Source: Carboxylicivirga marina
Lineage (GTDB): Bacteria > Bacteroidota > Bacteroidia > Bacteroidales > Marinilabiliaceae
NCBI RefSeq assembly: GCF_016612505.1
Contig: NZ_JAENRR010000032.1
Span: forward strand, 1 to 59,749
Length of the DNA stretch: 59,749 bases
Direction of reading: 5' to 3'
A model generated the notes under the pieces. The model searched no databases, was not told the origin of the DNA, and saw only the letters and a program-made list of their open reading frames with translations. Made by a program: the position numbers and the translations under genes. Below are positions 52,610-59,749 of the stretch, piece by piece (position 1 is the first letter of the stretch; every line of letters starts with the position of its first letter).

Positions 52610-53677
52610 CTAACCTATACTAGATGTGCTATTTACTGAATGTTCAGATCCACTTAATATTTGTTCGAACTGCTCAATTTGATTCGGAGAGCCAAGGACA
52701 AATAATTTATCGGCTGGTGTAATTTCAATGTCAGGCGAAGGATTAAATAAATATGCACCTTCGCCGGTTTTAATTCCCACCAGATTGGCACCTGACTTTT
52801 CGCGTAACCTCAATTCACGTATGGTTTTCTTATTGTTTTCAACAGCTAATTTGTTACAGTCGATTTCCATAAGTTGCACATCTTTTGAGCGTTGTAATAA
52901 GATGTATTCAATGAACTCAACAACATCGGGTTGTGTAACCAGCTTGGCCATTCTCTGGCCTCCAATTCTATCGGGCATTATTACATTGGTGGCACCTGCA
53001 CGACGTAATTTAGTGTCTGACCTAAAGTCACTGGCACGACTAATGATTTTAAGTGCCGGATTCATTTCGGCAGCTGTTAATACAACAAACATATTATCAG
53101 CGTCATTGGGAAGTGCTGTAATAAGGGCTCTGGCTTTACGTATCTGAGCAGCATCCAGTACTTCTTCAGAACTGGCATCACCCTGGACATATAATAGCTC
53201 TGGATTTTCAACAATTCGTGTTACAACATGATCTCGTTTTTCCACGATTACAAATTGTTCGCCATGTTCGGCTAATTCAACACATGCCTGATAGCCATTA
53301 CGACCAAATCCGCAAACGATTACATGATCTTCTAATTTGACAATCTTCTTTCTCAATTGATAAGCTTTATATGATTGATGTAATACGCCTTCGAAAATTA
53401 TTCGCGTTACCTGTGTTATCACGTAACCGAAAATTCCTAAGCTAAAAATAATAAGAAAAACGGTAAAAATCTTACCTGGATCGGTTAAAGGCACAACTTC
53501 ACGAAATCCCACAGTTGCCATGGTGATGACAGTCATATAAACAGCGTCGACAAACCGGTAGCCCTCAATAAGCATAAAGCCGCCTGAGCCTATGGCTATT
53601 GTCAACACCAGTAGGCCTCCCGCTGTTAAAAGGGCTTTAATAGTGTCGTGATATACTGTGTTTTCTACGTTTTGCAT
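52610..53677 (-). CDS. Potassium channel-like protein with RCK (TrkA-N/C) domains
   Basis: 355 residues. Two membrane helices (TIKALLTAGGLLVLTIAIG and IFTVFLIIFSLGIFGYVITQ) flank a pore loop MTVITMATVGFREVVPLTD. The RCK N domain has the GxGxxG fold (VIVCGFGRNGYQACVELAEHG), and a TrkA-C domain ends the protein (KTGEGAYLFNPSPDIEITPADKLFVLG). The selectivity filter reads TVGFRE, where classic channels have TVGYGD. Its start overlaps the 3' end of the DUF2851 gene by 13 bases. Confidence 0.88.
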   Translation of the reverse strand: MQNVENTVYHDTIKALLTAGGLLVLTIAIGSGGFMLIEGYRFVDAVYMTVITMATVGFREVVPLTDPGKIFTVFLIIFSLGIFGYVITQVTRIIFEGVLHQSYKAYQLRKKIVKLEDHVIVCGFGRNGYQACVELAEHGEQFVIVEKRDHVVTRIVENPELLYVQGDASSEEVLDAAQIRKARALITALPNDADNMFVVLTAAEMNPALKIISRASDFRSDTKLRRAGATNVIMPDRIGGQRMAKLVTQPDVVEFIEYILLQRSKDVQLMEIDCNKLAVENNKKTIRELRLREKSGANLVGIKTGEGAYLFNPSPDIEITPADKLFVLGSPNQIEQFEQILSGSEHSVNSTSSIG

Positions 53678-54933
53678 AATACTTCATGGCCAATATGGCA
53701 GCTTAAACACTTTTTTTGTTTGCAATATTTACTCTTTAAATGGATAAGCGATTGTGCAGTCGCTTCACTTTCTGGAGTGATGCCAACTGCCTTCCATTTG
53801 TCTATAATAGCATTCTTCTCTGGTGGCTGCTGATAAAGATAATCAATGATTTTTTCTTTTTGTTCTTCGTTGTTGTGTTTTACTGCATATATAAACAGGT
53901 AGGGTATAATTGTGTTGTAAATTATACGTAATTGAGATGATTTTCCTAAACTTTTTGTTTTTGACGATGAGGCCTCTATGTCCAGCCGATAATGTGTCTT
54001 CCAATATTTTGAAGGCTCAACATTTAAAAGCTCTAATAATGTTTTTTTATCGTGGATGCATAATAATTTATCAAATTGACCTTTACTTTTGGAGATTACG
54101 CTTGTTAATTGTGCAATACGAATGGTAGGGAAGTTATTTGGTCGTAATCTTAAGAATTTCCAAAGGTGGTTATTGATTGGTGTTAAATCGTATTTTGTTT
54201 TTAAGAAATCGTATTCTTTCTTTAATGAGATTGAATATGTGACTTTTAGTTCATTTTTCAGAAAACCCGCTTGCCCAAATAAAATGGCTTCCAGCTGAAA
54301 TGGATTGTCTGCATGCTTTAGTAATATTGTAAAGGGCGTTTGGCGAGCCATGAGCTCAAAGGGCAAACCATTGATACCGAAACCGAAGCTACGGCATAAT
54401 AAAACGAAAAATACTTGATCCCAATTATTATTTGATTCTATTAGTAGCTGCTCAATCCATTCATTTTTTTCTTCCAAGCGTTCAATTAATAAGCGCTCAA
54501 TCCATTGCTTAAGTGTAAATGTATCGACATTTGCAATGTCATGTTCACAAGGAATCCATAGCTCGTTAAATTGAAGTTGCTGGTATTTGAGCCTTAATTC
54601 TTCATTTATCTGTATTTGACAAACTGGTATTTCTCTCTTTTTTGAGTTGATGGTATTTGAACCATTTTGCTGAACAACGTGTAAAATGACATTGTCGTAG
54701 GCTGAATCGAGATGGTGCTGATGCATATACCATTCTTTTTCATCGTAATGGATTTCGACATTGCCAGCCCAAAGAGTATTGCCAATTTTTATTTTAGCAT
54801 TAAAAAAATCAGGACCGCCATCTGTATTTTTTGTGCCAGGATGAATCACCTCGATGCGTTGTTCATCTGTGGTTATAAGTTCTGGCTTATAGAGTTTGTG
54901 TTGCCAAATGTAATGTAGAAATTCTTCGTTCAT
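53665..54933 (-). CDS. DUF2851 family protein
   Basis: 422 residues. N-terminal LHYIWQHKLYKPELITTDEQ, IEVIHPGTKNTDGGPDFFNA, WAGNVEIHYDEKEWYMHQHH are the signature blocks of this Bacteroidota family; the D-x-N and E-I-H residues look enzyme-like and recall a nuclease fold, but that is only an impression. The C-terminus has four Cys/His in CKQKKCLSCHIGHEVLC, a possible metal site. Operon with the potassium channel gene (13-base overlap). Confidence 0.85.
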   Translation of the reverse strand: MNEEFLHYIWQHKLYKPELITTDEQRIEVIHPGTKNTDGGPDFFNAKIKIGNTLWAGNVEIHYDEKEWYMHQHHLDSAYDNVILHVVQQNGSNTINSKKREIPVCQIQINEELRLKYQQLQFNELWIPCEHDIANVDTFTLKQWIERLLIERLEEKNEWIEQLLIESNNNWDQVFFVLLCRSFGFGINGLPFELMARQTPFTILLKHADNPFQLEAILFGQAGFLKNELKVTYSISLKKEYDFLKTKYDLTPINNHLWKFLRLRPNNFPTIRIAQLTSVISKSKGQFDKLLCIHDKKTLLELLNVEPSKYWKTHYRLDIEASSSKTKSLGKSSQLRIIYNTIIPYLFIYAVKHNNEEQKEKIIDYLYQQPPEKNAIIDKWKAVGITPESEATAQSLIHLKSKYCKQKKCLSCHIGHEVLCKT

Positions 54934-55005
54934 AGAGGTCTGGTTTGCACTATGAAATTAATTTCTTTTGTTATGAACTGCAAGTTGAATTAACAACTGA
55001 ATAGA

Positions 55006-55035
55006 AAAGCCCGAAACTATTCAGCTTCGGGCTTT
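55006..55035 (-). terminator. Terminator after pyrF
   Basis: AAAGCCCGAA/TTCGGGCTTT, perfect 10-base stem with a 10-base loop, between pyrF and the DUF2851 start region. Confidence 0.75.
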
Positions 55036-55057
55036 CAATTATTTTTTGAGATAGGGT

Positions 55058-55885
55058 TTAAATTAAACCATGTTCTTTTAATAGTTTCGCCATGTCTTGC
55101 TGAACAACAATGGCATTCTCGCGAGCTTTATCAGCGAAATCTTCAGCATCGCTGGCGTAAATAATGCCGCGGCTCGAGTTGACTAATAATCCGCATTTGC
55201 TGTTCATTCCGTTTTTTGCCACTTCTTCCAGACTTCCGCCCTGCGCACCCACACCAGGTACCAATAAGAAATGATTTGGTATGATTTGACGAATATCGGC
55301 TAACATTTCAGCTTTGGTAGCACCAACCACATACATGAGGTTTTCTTCTGTTCCCCACGTAGCACTTGTTTTTATCACCTTTTCATATAGCTTCTCGTTA
55401 TTTTCCTCCATAAATTGGAAGTCGAAAGCACCTTTGTTAGAGGTTAAGGCTAAAAGAATCACCCATTTGTCAACGTGTGTTAGAAATGGTTTTACTGAAT
55501 CTTCGCCCATATATGGCGCCACTGTTACCGAGTCAAATTCCATGTGGTCGAAAAATGCTTTGGCATACATGGCTGAGGTATTACCAATATCACCACGTTT
55601 AGCATCGGCGATAATGAAAATATCCGGGTGATTGTATTTGATGTAGTTAACGGTTTTTTCTAATGAGTTCCAACCATTCACACCCAGGCTTTCGTAAAAA
55701 GCAAGGTTAGGCTTATAAGCCACAGTTACATCATGAGTCGCATCAATAATCTGCTTGTTGAAAGCAAAGATTGGGTCAGTTGTGTCTAATAAATGACGTG
55801 GAATTTTGTTGATGTCGGTATCAAGTCCAACACATAAAAAACTCTTTTTCTTTTTAATGTTTTCAAAAAGCTCTTGTGATGTCAT
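55058..55885 (-). CDS. pyrF: Orotidine 5'-phosphate decarboxylase (group 2)
   Basis: Last step of UMP synthesis. 275 residues, the longer type 2 enzyme. [16 protein letters not shown] at the N-terminus, [20 protein letters not shown] with the catalytic D-x-K-x-x-D, [20 protein letters not shown] and [12 protein letters not shown] for phosphate binding. It lies downstream of prfA, a common pairing, separated by a degenerate repeat. Confidence 0.96.
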   Translation of the reverse strand: MTSQELFENIKKKKSFLCVGLDTDINKIPRHLLDTTDPIFAFNKQIIDATHDVTVAYKPNLAFYESLGVNGWNSLEKTVNYIKYNHPDIFIIADAKRGDIGNTSAMYAKAFFDHMEFDSVTVAPYMGEDSVKPFLTHVDKWVILLALTSNKGAFDFQFMEENNEKLYEKVIKTSATWGTEENLMYVVGATKAEMLADIRQIIPNHFLLVPGVGAQGGSLEEVAKNGMNSKCGLLVNSSRGIIYASDAEDFADKARENAIVVQQDMAKLLKEHGLI

Positions 55886-55977
55886 GTTTTCTAAGTATCA
55901 AGTATTAAGTATCAAGATTTAAGATTTATCGCCGTCTCCGGTCTTTTGTCTTGCGTCTTATATCTTATTTCTATTTT
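55886..55977. repeat. Degenerate low-complexity repeat between prfA and pyrF
   Basis: A patch of near-repeated words, AAGTATCAAGTATTAAG, TATCAAGATTTAAGATTT, then GTCTTTTGTCTTGCGTCTTATATC. It resembles simple repeats commonly seen between genes in Bacteroidota. No gene or hairpin. Confidence 0.5.
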
Positions 55978-57063
55978 TTACATTTCGCTGGCCTTCATGC
56001 GTTCAGCGTTCTCTTCAACGATTAGTTTGTCGATAATTTGCTGAATATCACCATCCATTATTGCAGGCAAGTTATAAAGTGTCAGGTTAATACGATGATC
56101 GGTTACACGTCCTTGCGGGTAGTTGTAAGTACGTATTTTAGCTGAACGGTCGCCTGATGATACCAATGTTTTACGCTGAGAAGAAATTTCATCCAAATGC
56201 TTTTGGTATTCCAGGTTGTAAAGGCGGGTTCGTAATTCAGTCATCGCTTTATCTAAGTTCTTTAGCTGCGATTTTTGATCCTGACAAGTTACTACAATGC
56301 CTGATGGAATGTGCGTAAGTCGAATAGCCGAGTAAGTTGTGTTTACCGACTGGCCACCAGGTCCTGATGCACAGTATGTATCTTTTCGAATGTCTTCGGT
56401 ACGAAGCTCGATGTCAAACTCTTCCGCTTCGGGCAGTGCAGCCACGGTAGCAGCAGATGTATGTACACGTCCTTGCGTTTCTGTTTGTGGAACACGTTGC
56501 ACACGATGAACACCCGATTCATACTTCAAAATGCCATAAACGCCGTTACCTGTCACATTCATTACAATTTCCTTGAATCCGCCAGATGTACCTTCGTTAC
56601 TATTAGTGACTTCCACGCGCCACCCTTTATCCTGACAGAATTTGGTGTATAAACGAGCTAATTCGCCCGCAAAAATACTGGCTTCGTCACCACCTGTACC
56701 TGCTCTAATTTCAAGTACTGCATTTTTAGCATCCTGAGGATCGGCCGGAATCAAGAGTACTTTGATCTCTTCTTCCATTACCGGAAGTTTGGCTTCTAAT
56801 TCGTCCAACTCCATCTTGGCCATCTCCTTCATCTCAGGGTCGGTCTCTTCCTTAAGCATCTCCTTGGTCGATTCGATGTTCTTAAGGGTATTTTCGAATT
56901 CATTACGAACTTCTACGACTTTTTCAAGTTCGGCGTACTCTTTGTTGAGCTTTACATATCTTTTGGTATCTGCAATTACTTCCGGATTGGTAATCTGTTC
57001 AGATACCTCCAGAAAGCGTAATCGTAGACCTTCGAGTTTATCCAGTAAATCGTGTTGTGCCAT
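55978..57063 (-). CDS. prfA: Peptide chain release factor 1
   Basis: Reads UAA and UAG and frees the finished protein. 361 residues. The codon-recognition loop is near VPQTETQGRVHTSAATVA (RF1 has PxT-type recognition), and the catalytic GPGGQSVNTTYSAIR carries GGQ. N-terminal coiled-coil region (LDKLEGLRLRFLEVSEQI). Followed by pyrF. Confidence 0.96.
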   Translation of the reverse strand: MAQHDLLDKLEGLRLRFLEVSEQITNPEVIADTKRYVKLNKEYAELEKVVEVRNEFENTLKNIESTKEMLKEETDPEMKEMAKMELDELEAKLPVMEEEIKVLLIPADPQDAKNAVLEIRAGTGGDEASIFAGELARLYTKFCQDKGWRVEVTNSNEGTSGGFKEIVMNVTGNGVYGILKYESGVHRVQRVPQTETQGRVHTSAATVAALPEAEEFDIELRTEDIRKDTYCASGPGGQSVNTTYSAIRLTHIPSGIVVTCQDQKSQLKNLDKAMTELRTRLYNLEYQKHLDEISSQRKTLVSSGDRSAKIRTYNYPQGRVTDHRINLTLYNLPAIMDGDIQQIIDKLIVEENAERMKASEM

Positions 57064-57138
57064 ATCTAAATTGTTGACAATCGTTAAACAATCGATAGAT
57101 GTGTCTTAATCTATCATTCACAAAAGCATCAACGATGC

Positions 57139-58308
57139 CTAGTATTCGAATGTGCCAAATTCACTTTCGATGGTCAATTTCTTACCTTCATGTGCTTCAA
57201 CTCTTCCAACGATTTGAGCATCGATATTAAATGACTTGGCAATTTCGATTATGCTATCTGCCTTTTCAGGCGAAAGGTATATTTCGTAGCGATGTCCCAT
57301 GTTAAATACTTTGTACATCTCTTTCCAATCCGTCCCTGATTCTTCGTGGATGGTTTTGAAAAGAGGTGGAACATCAAACATATTGTCTTTGATGATGTGA
57401 ACCTTATCGACAAAATGCAATACTTTGGTTTGTGCACCGCCTGAGCAGTGAACCATACCGTGGATATCGCTTCTCATCTCGTCCAATACTTTCTTAATAA
57501 CCGGCGCATAAGTTCTGGTTGGAGATAATACCAATTTACCAGCATCAAGCGGTGAATCTTTAACGCTATCGGTTAGTTTATAGTTACCTGAGTAAACCAG
57601 GTCAGAAGGTACTGAGCCATCAAAGCTTTCAGGATACTTTTCTGCTAAATATTTTGCAAATACATCATGGCGGGCCGATGTTAAACCGTTACTTCCCATA
57701 CCACCATTGTATTCTTTTTCGTAAGTAGCTTGTCCTGATGACGAAAGGCCAACTATGACATCGCCTGGTTGGATGTTGTGATTTGAAATAACATCAGAGC
57801 GTTTCATACGACAAGTTACCGTACTATCGACGATGATGGTTTTTACTAAATCACCTACATCGGCTGTTTCACCACCGGTAGGGTAGATGCTGATGCCCAT
57901 TTCGCGCAATTCGGCTAATAACTCATCTGTTCCATTGATGATGGCTGAAATTACTTCGCCAGGAATCAGATTCTTGTTACGACCAATGGTTGATGAAACC
58001 AGAATGTTTTCGGTTGCTCCAACACACAATAGGTCGTCAACGTTCATAATAATTGCATCCTGTGCAATGCCTTTCCAAACAGACACATCACCAGTTTCTT
58101 TCCAATAAAGGTAGGCCAGTGAAGATTTGGTTCCGGCACCATCAGCGTGCATGATGTTACAATAATCATCATCACCACCTAGTATATCAGGAACAATCTT
58201 GCAGAATGCCTGCGGGAATACGCCTTTATCAATGTTCTTGATAGCGTTATGTACGTCTTCTTTTGAGGCTGAAACGCCACGTAGGTTGTATCTCGAATCT
58301 GAGCTCAC
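57139..58308 (-). CDS. purM: Phosphoribosylformylglycinamidine cyclo-ligase (AIR synthase), long form
   Basis: Fifth step of purine synthesis. 389 residues, longer than the about 345 of E. coli and typical of this phylum. N-terminal YNLRGVSASKEDVHNAIKNI, then HADGAGTKSSLAYLYWKETG, AIIMNVDDLLCVGAT, YPTGGETADVGDLVKTIIVD and DVIVGLSSSGQATYEKEYN (phosphate/ATP site). The start is GTG at 58308 (MSSDSRY); no ATG gives a better fit. -7 box at 58348. Confidence 0.94.
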   Translation of the reverse strand: MSSDSRYNLRGVSASKEDVHNAIKNIDKGVFPQAFCKIVPDILGGDDDYCNIMHADGAGTKSSLAYLYWKETGDVSVWKGIAQDAIIMNVDDLLCVGATENILVSSTIGRNKNLIPGEVISAIINGTDELLAELREMGISIYPTGGETADVGDLVKTIIVDSTVTCRMKRSDVISNHNIQPGDVIVGLSSSGQATYEKEYNGGMGSNGLTSARHDVFAKYLAEKYPESFDGSVPSDLVYSGNYKLTDSVKDSPLDAGKLVLSPTRTYAPVIKKVLDEMRSDIHGMVHCSGGAQTKVLHFVDKVHIIKDNMFDVPPLFKTIHEESGTDWKEMYKVFNMGHRYEIYLSPEKADSIIEIAKSFNIDAQIVGRVEAHEGKKLTIESEFGTFEY

Positions 58309-58347
58309 AAGTATTAATTTATCAGTTTTTTAACCTATTTCGGAGTG

Positions 58348-58355
58348 CAAAAATA
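58348..58355 (-). promoter_or_regulatory. -7 box of purM
   Basis: TATTTTTG followed by C on the minus strand, 40 bases before the GTG start. Confidence 0.55.
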
Positions 58356-58519
58356 GTACAATCTTTCGGCATCATCAAAAAAGATGGATTATTAGTTTGT
58401 AATTGGGTTTTTCAGTTTTGACTAAGTCCTGTTGAATTTAAATAGGAGAGTTCAAGATTTAAGGCTTTTTGTATTTTAGCCGAACAAAAGGGCAGGGCCT
58501 GTTTATTAATTTACGTAAG

Positions 58520-59503
58520 ATGAAAATGTTGAAAAAGATAGATGGATTCATCGTTAGTTTGATGTTAATGATCGTTTTAGCCTGGTTTTTTCCTCAGGCA
58601 GGCGTGTACAATGGTGCCCTTAACCTCGAACTTCTGACAGATATTGGTATAACTCTCATTTTCTTTTTTTACGGATTAAAGCTGAGTCCCAAACAAATGA
58701 AGGAAGGGTTAAGTAATTACCGCCTTCATATTCTGGTACAGTTAACAACCTTTGTTTTGTTTCCGTTATTAATAATTGCCTTTAAACCGCTTATTCAAAC
58801 CGAAGAACAAGGTGTTATATGGTTAGCGATGTTTTTTCTGGCTGCTTTGCCTTCTACCGTTTCGTCTTCTGTTGTGATGGTAGTTTTGGCAAAAGGAAAT
58901 GTGGCAGGAGCTATTTTTAATGCCAGTGTATCAGGGCTGATAGGTGTTTTTTTAACGCCATTGTGGATGGGGTTGTTCTGGAGTGTGGATGGAGCTTTTG
59001 ATTTTTCAGAGATAATTGCAGATTTGCTATTGAAGATATTGTTGCCTATAGTATTGGGCTTATTGTTACATAGATACTTTGGTTCTTTTGTGAAAAAACA
59101 CCTTAAGAAATTAGCGTGGTTTGACAAAACTGTGATTCTATTAATCGTGTATAAAAGTTTCAGTAAATCATTTACAACCGGACTGTTTGATGAGATATCC
59201 TGGGGCGATTTGCTGTTAATTGGAGCGGGTGTGCTGATTCTGTTTTTTGTTGTCTATGGTATTGTTGGTTTGATTTCCAGGTTATTGAACTTTAATCGTG
59301 AAGACAAGATTGCAGCACTCTTTTGTGGTTCGAAAAAGTCATTGGTTCATGGAACAGTATTTTCAAAAGTAATGTTTGAGAACGCAGCCGGCCAAGGATT
59401 GTTTTTAGTTCCCATTATGATTTATCATGCTTTTCAACTGATTATAATAAGCTTCATTGCTCAGAAAATAGGTAAAGCATCAGTAGAAAAGGACCTGGAT
59501 TAA
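58520..59503 (+). CDS. Bile acid:sodium symporter-like transporter (SBF/YfeH type)
   Basis: 327 residues from the ATG at 58520 (MKMLKKIDGFIVS; 58526 is also possible); the upstream ATG at 58469 adds a non-family tail. About nine to ten hydrophobic helices. ITLIFFFYGLKLSPKQMKEG and LAALPSTVSSSVVMVVLAKGN are conserved in the YfeH/SBF-like family, and FCGSKKSLVHGTVFSKVMF near the end is the second crossing motif. A Na+-coupled organic anion carrier is likely, substrate unknown. Confidence 0.9.
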   Translation: MKMLKKIDGFIVSLMLMIVLAWFFPQAGVYNGALNLELLTDIGITLIFFFYGLKLSPKQMKEGLSNYRLHILVQLTTFVLFPLLIIAFKPLIQTEEQGVIWLAMFFLAALPSTVSSSVVMVVLAKGNVAGAIFNASVSGLIGVFLTPLWMGLFWSVDGAFDFSEIIADLLLKILLPIVLGLLLHRYFGSFVKKHLKKLAWFDKTVILLIVYKSFSKSFTTGLFDEISWGDLLLIGAGVLILFFVVYGIVGLISRLLNFNREDKIAALFCGSKKSLVHGTVFSKVMFENAAGQGLFLVPIMIYHAFQLIIISFIAQKIGKASVEKDLD

Positions 59504-59749
59504 ACTTCATAAACATAGCAGGTTAACTATTGAACATGAATGTCCACCATGTGATGGTGATTGTTGATATATTTGAATGCATCAAACAGCCAATTATCCT
59601 AAGTCGTAGCTAATTGATGATATGAAAAAATGAACAGTTATGAGACATTATGTATCAATGTCGTTTAGTTAACATGACTTTATAATCGTTTGTAATTCAT
59701 AGAGTAAGACTTCTTTGGTTTCTTTTTTCTTTCAAATAATCTATTGGGT
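59504..59749. other. Window end, intergenic
   Basis: About 250 bases after the transporter with no gene or hairpin that I can support. The next gene lies beyond the window. Confidence 0.4.

Overview
The window comes from a bacterium of the phylum Bacteroidota. Evidence read from the sequence: moderately AT-rich DNA; many start regions preceded by the phylum's TAnnTTTG -7 box; a type III glutamine synthetase (GlnN); an IS701-type transposase; a type VIII curli locus of the Bacteroidota kind; and several families I know mainly from this phylum (DUF3109, DUF3667, DUF2851, DUF6261, long-form PurM). A marine or anaerobic Marinilabiliales-like lineage is my inference, not something the sequence proves. 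Most of the window is ordinary chromosome. The accessory parts are the decayed IS at the left edge, the curli locus, and the repeat-rich stretch at about 26.8-33 kb.

Layout. 1-1244: IS701-type transposase broken by three frameshifts, closed by a 58-bp perfect hairpin. 1.3-3.0 kb: DUF3109 and DUF3667 genes on the minus strand. 3.2-7.7 kb: a translationally coupled four-gene cobalamin operon (cobQ, PLP decarboxylase, cbiB, cobT). 7.7-8.1 kb: two identical tRNA-Phe genes. 8.2-10.6 kb: M16 peptidase, O-methyltransferase, flavodoxin. 10.7-13.6 kb: a soluble PAS histidine kinase and an NtrC-type sigma-54 activator. 14.5-21.6 kb: curli locus with three curlin-repeat proteins, CsgE, CsgF, a CsgG with an extra beta-barrel domain, and a lipoprotein with a predicted beta-propeller. 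22.0-26.8 kb: YebC, M20 dipeptidase, GlnN. 26.8-33.7 kb: small genes separated by repeats, including a palindrome array with about 42-bp period in front of a DUF6261 gene and a frameshifted membrane-protein gene. 33.8-43.1 kb: large M16 peptidase, then an electron-transfer operon (DUF2490 barrel, cytochrome b, Tat-anchored Rieske protein, octaheme cytochrome c with TPRs) divergent from an FAD oxidoreductase. 43.2-59.5 kb: housekeeping genes (arginine deiminase, sucC, SpoU methyltransferase, OmpA/TPR lipoprotein, pnp, rpsO, potassium channel, DUF2851, pyrF, prfA, purM, a bile-acid/Na+ symporter-like transporter).

How the parts may work together. The kinase/activator pair lies directly upstream of the curli genes, and a sigma-54-like element (TGG-N-TTG with correct spacing, imperfect -12) precedes the first curlin, so the pair may control the fibre. 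Inside the operon, two hairpins separate the large curlin gene from the minor subunit and secretion genes, which would favour excess fibre subunit. The cytochrome b/Rieske/octaheme set looks like a quinol-oxidising complex in which a multiheme TPR protein replaces cytochrome c1. The strongest candidate for something undescribed is the phased palindrome array at 29.17-29.39 kb with its DUF6261 gene. The CsgG-barrel fusion and the curli-linked propeller lipoprotein come next.
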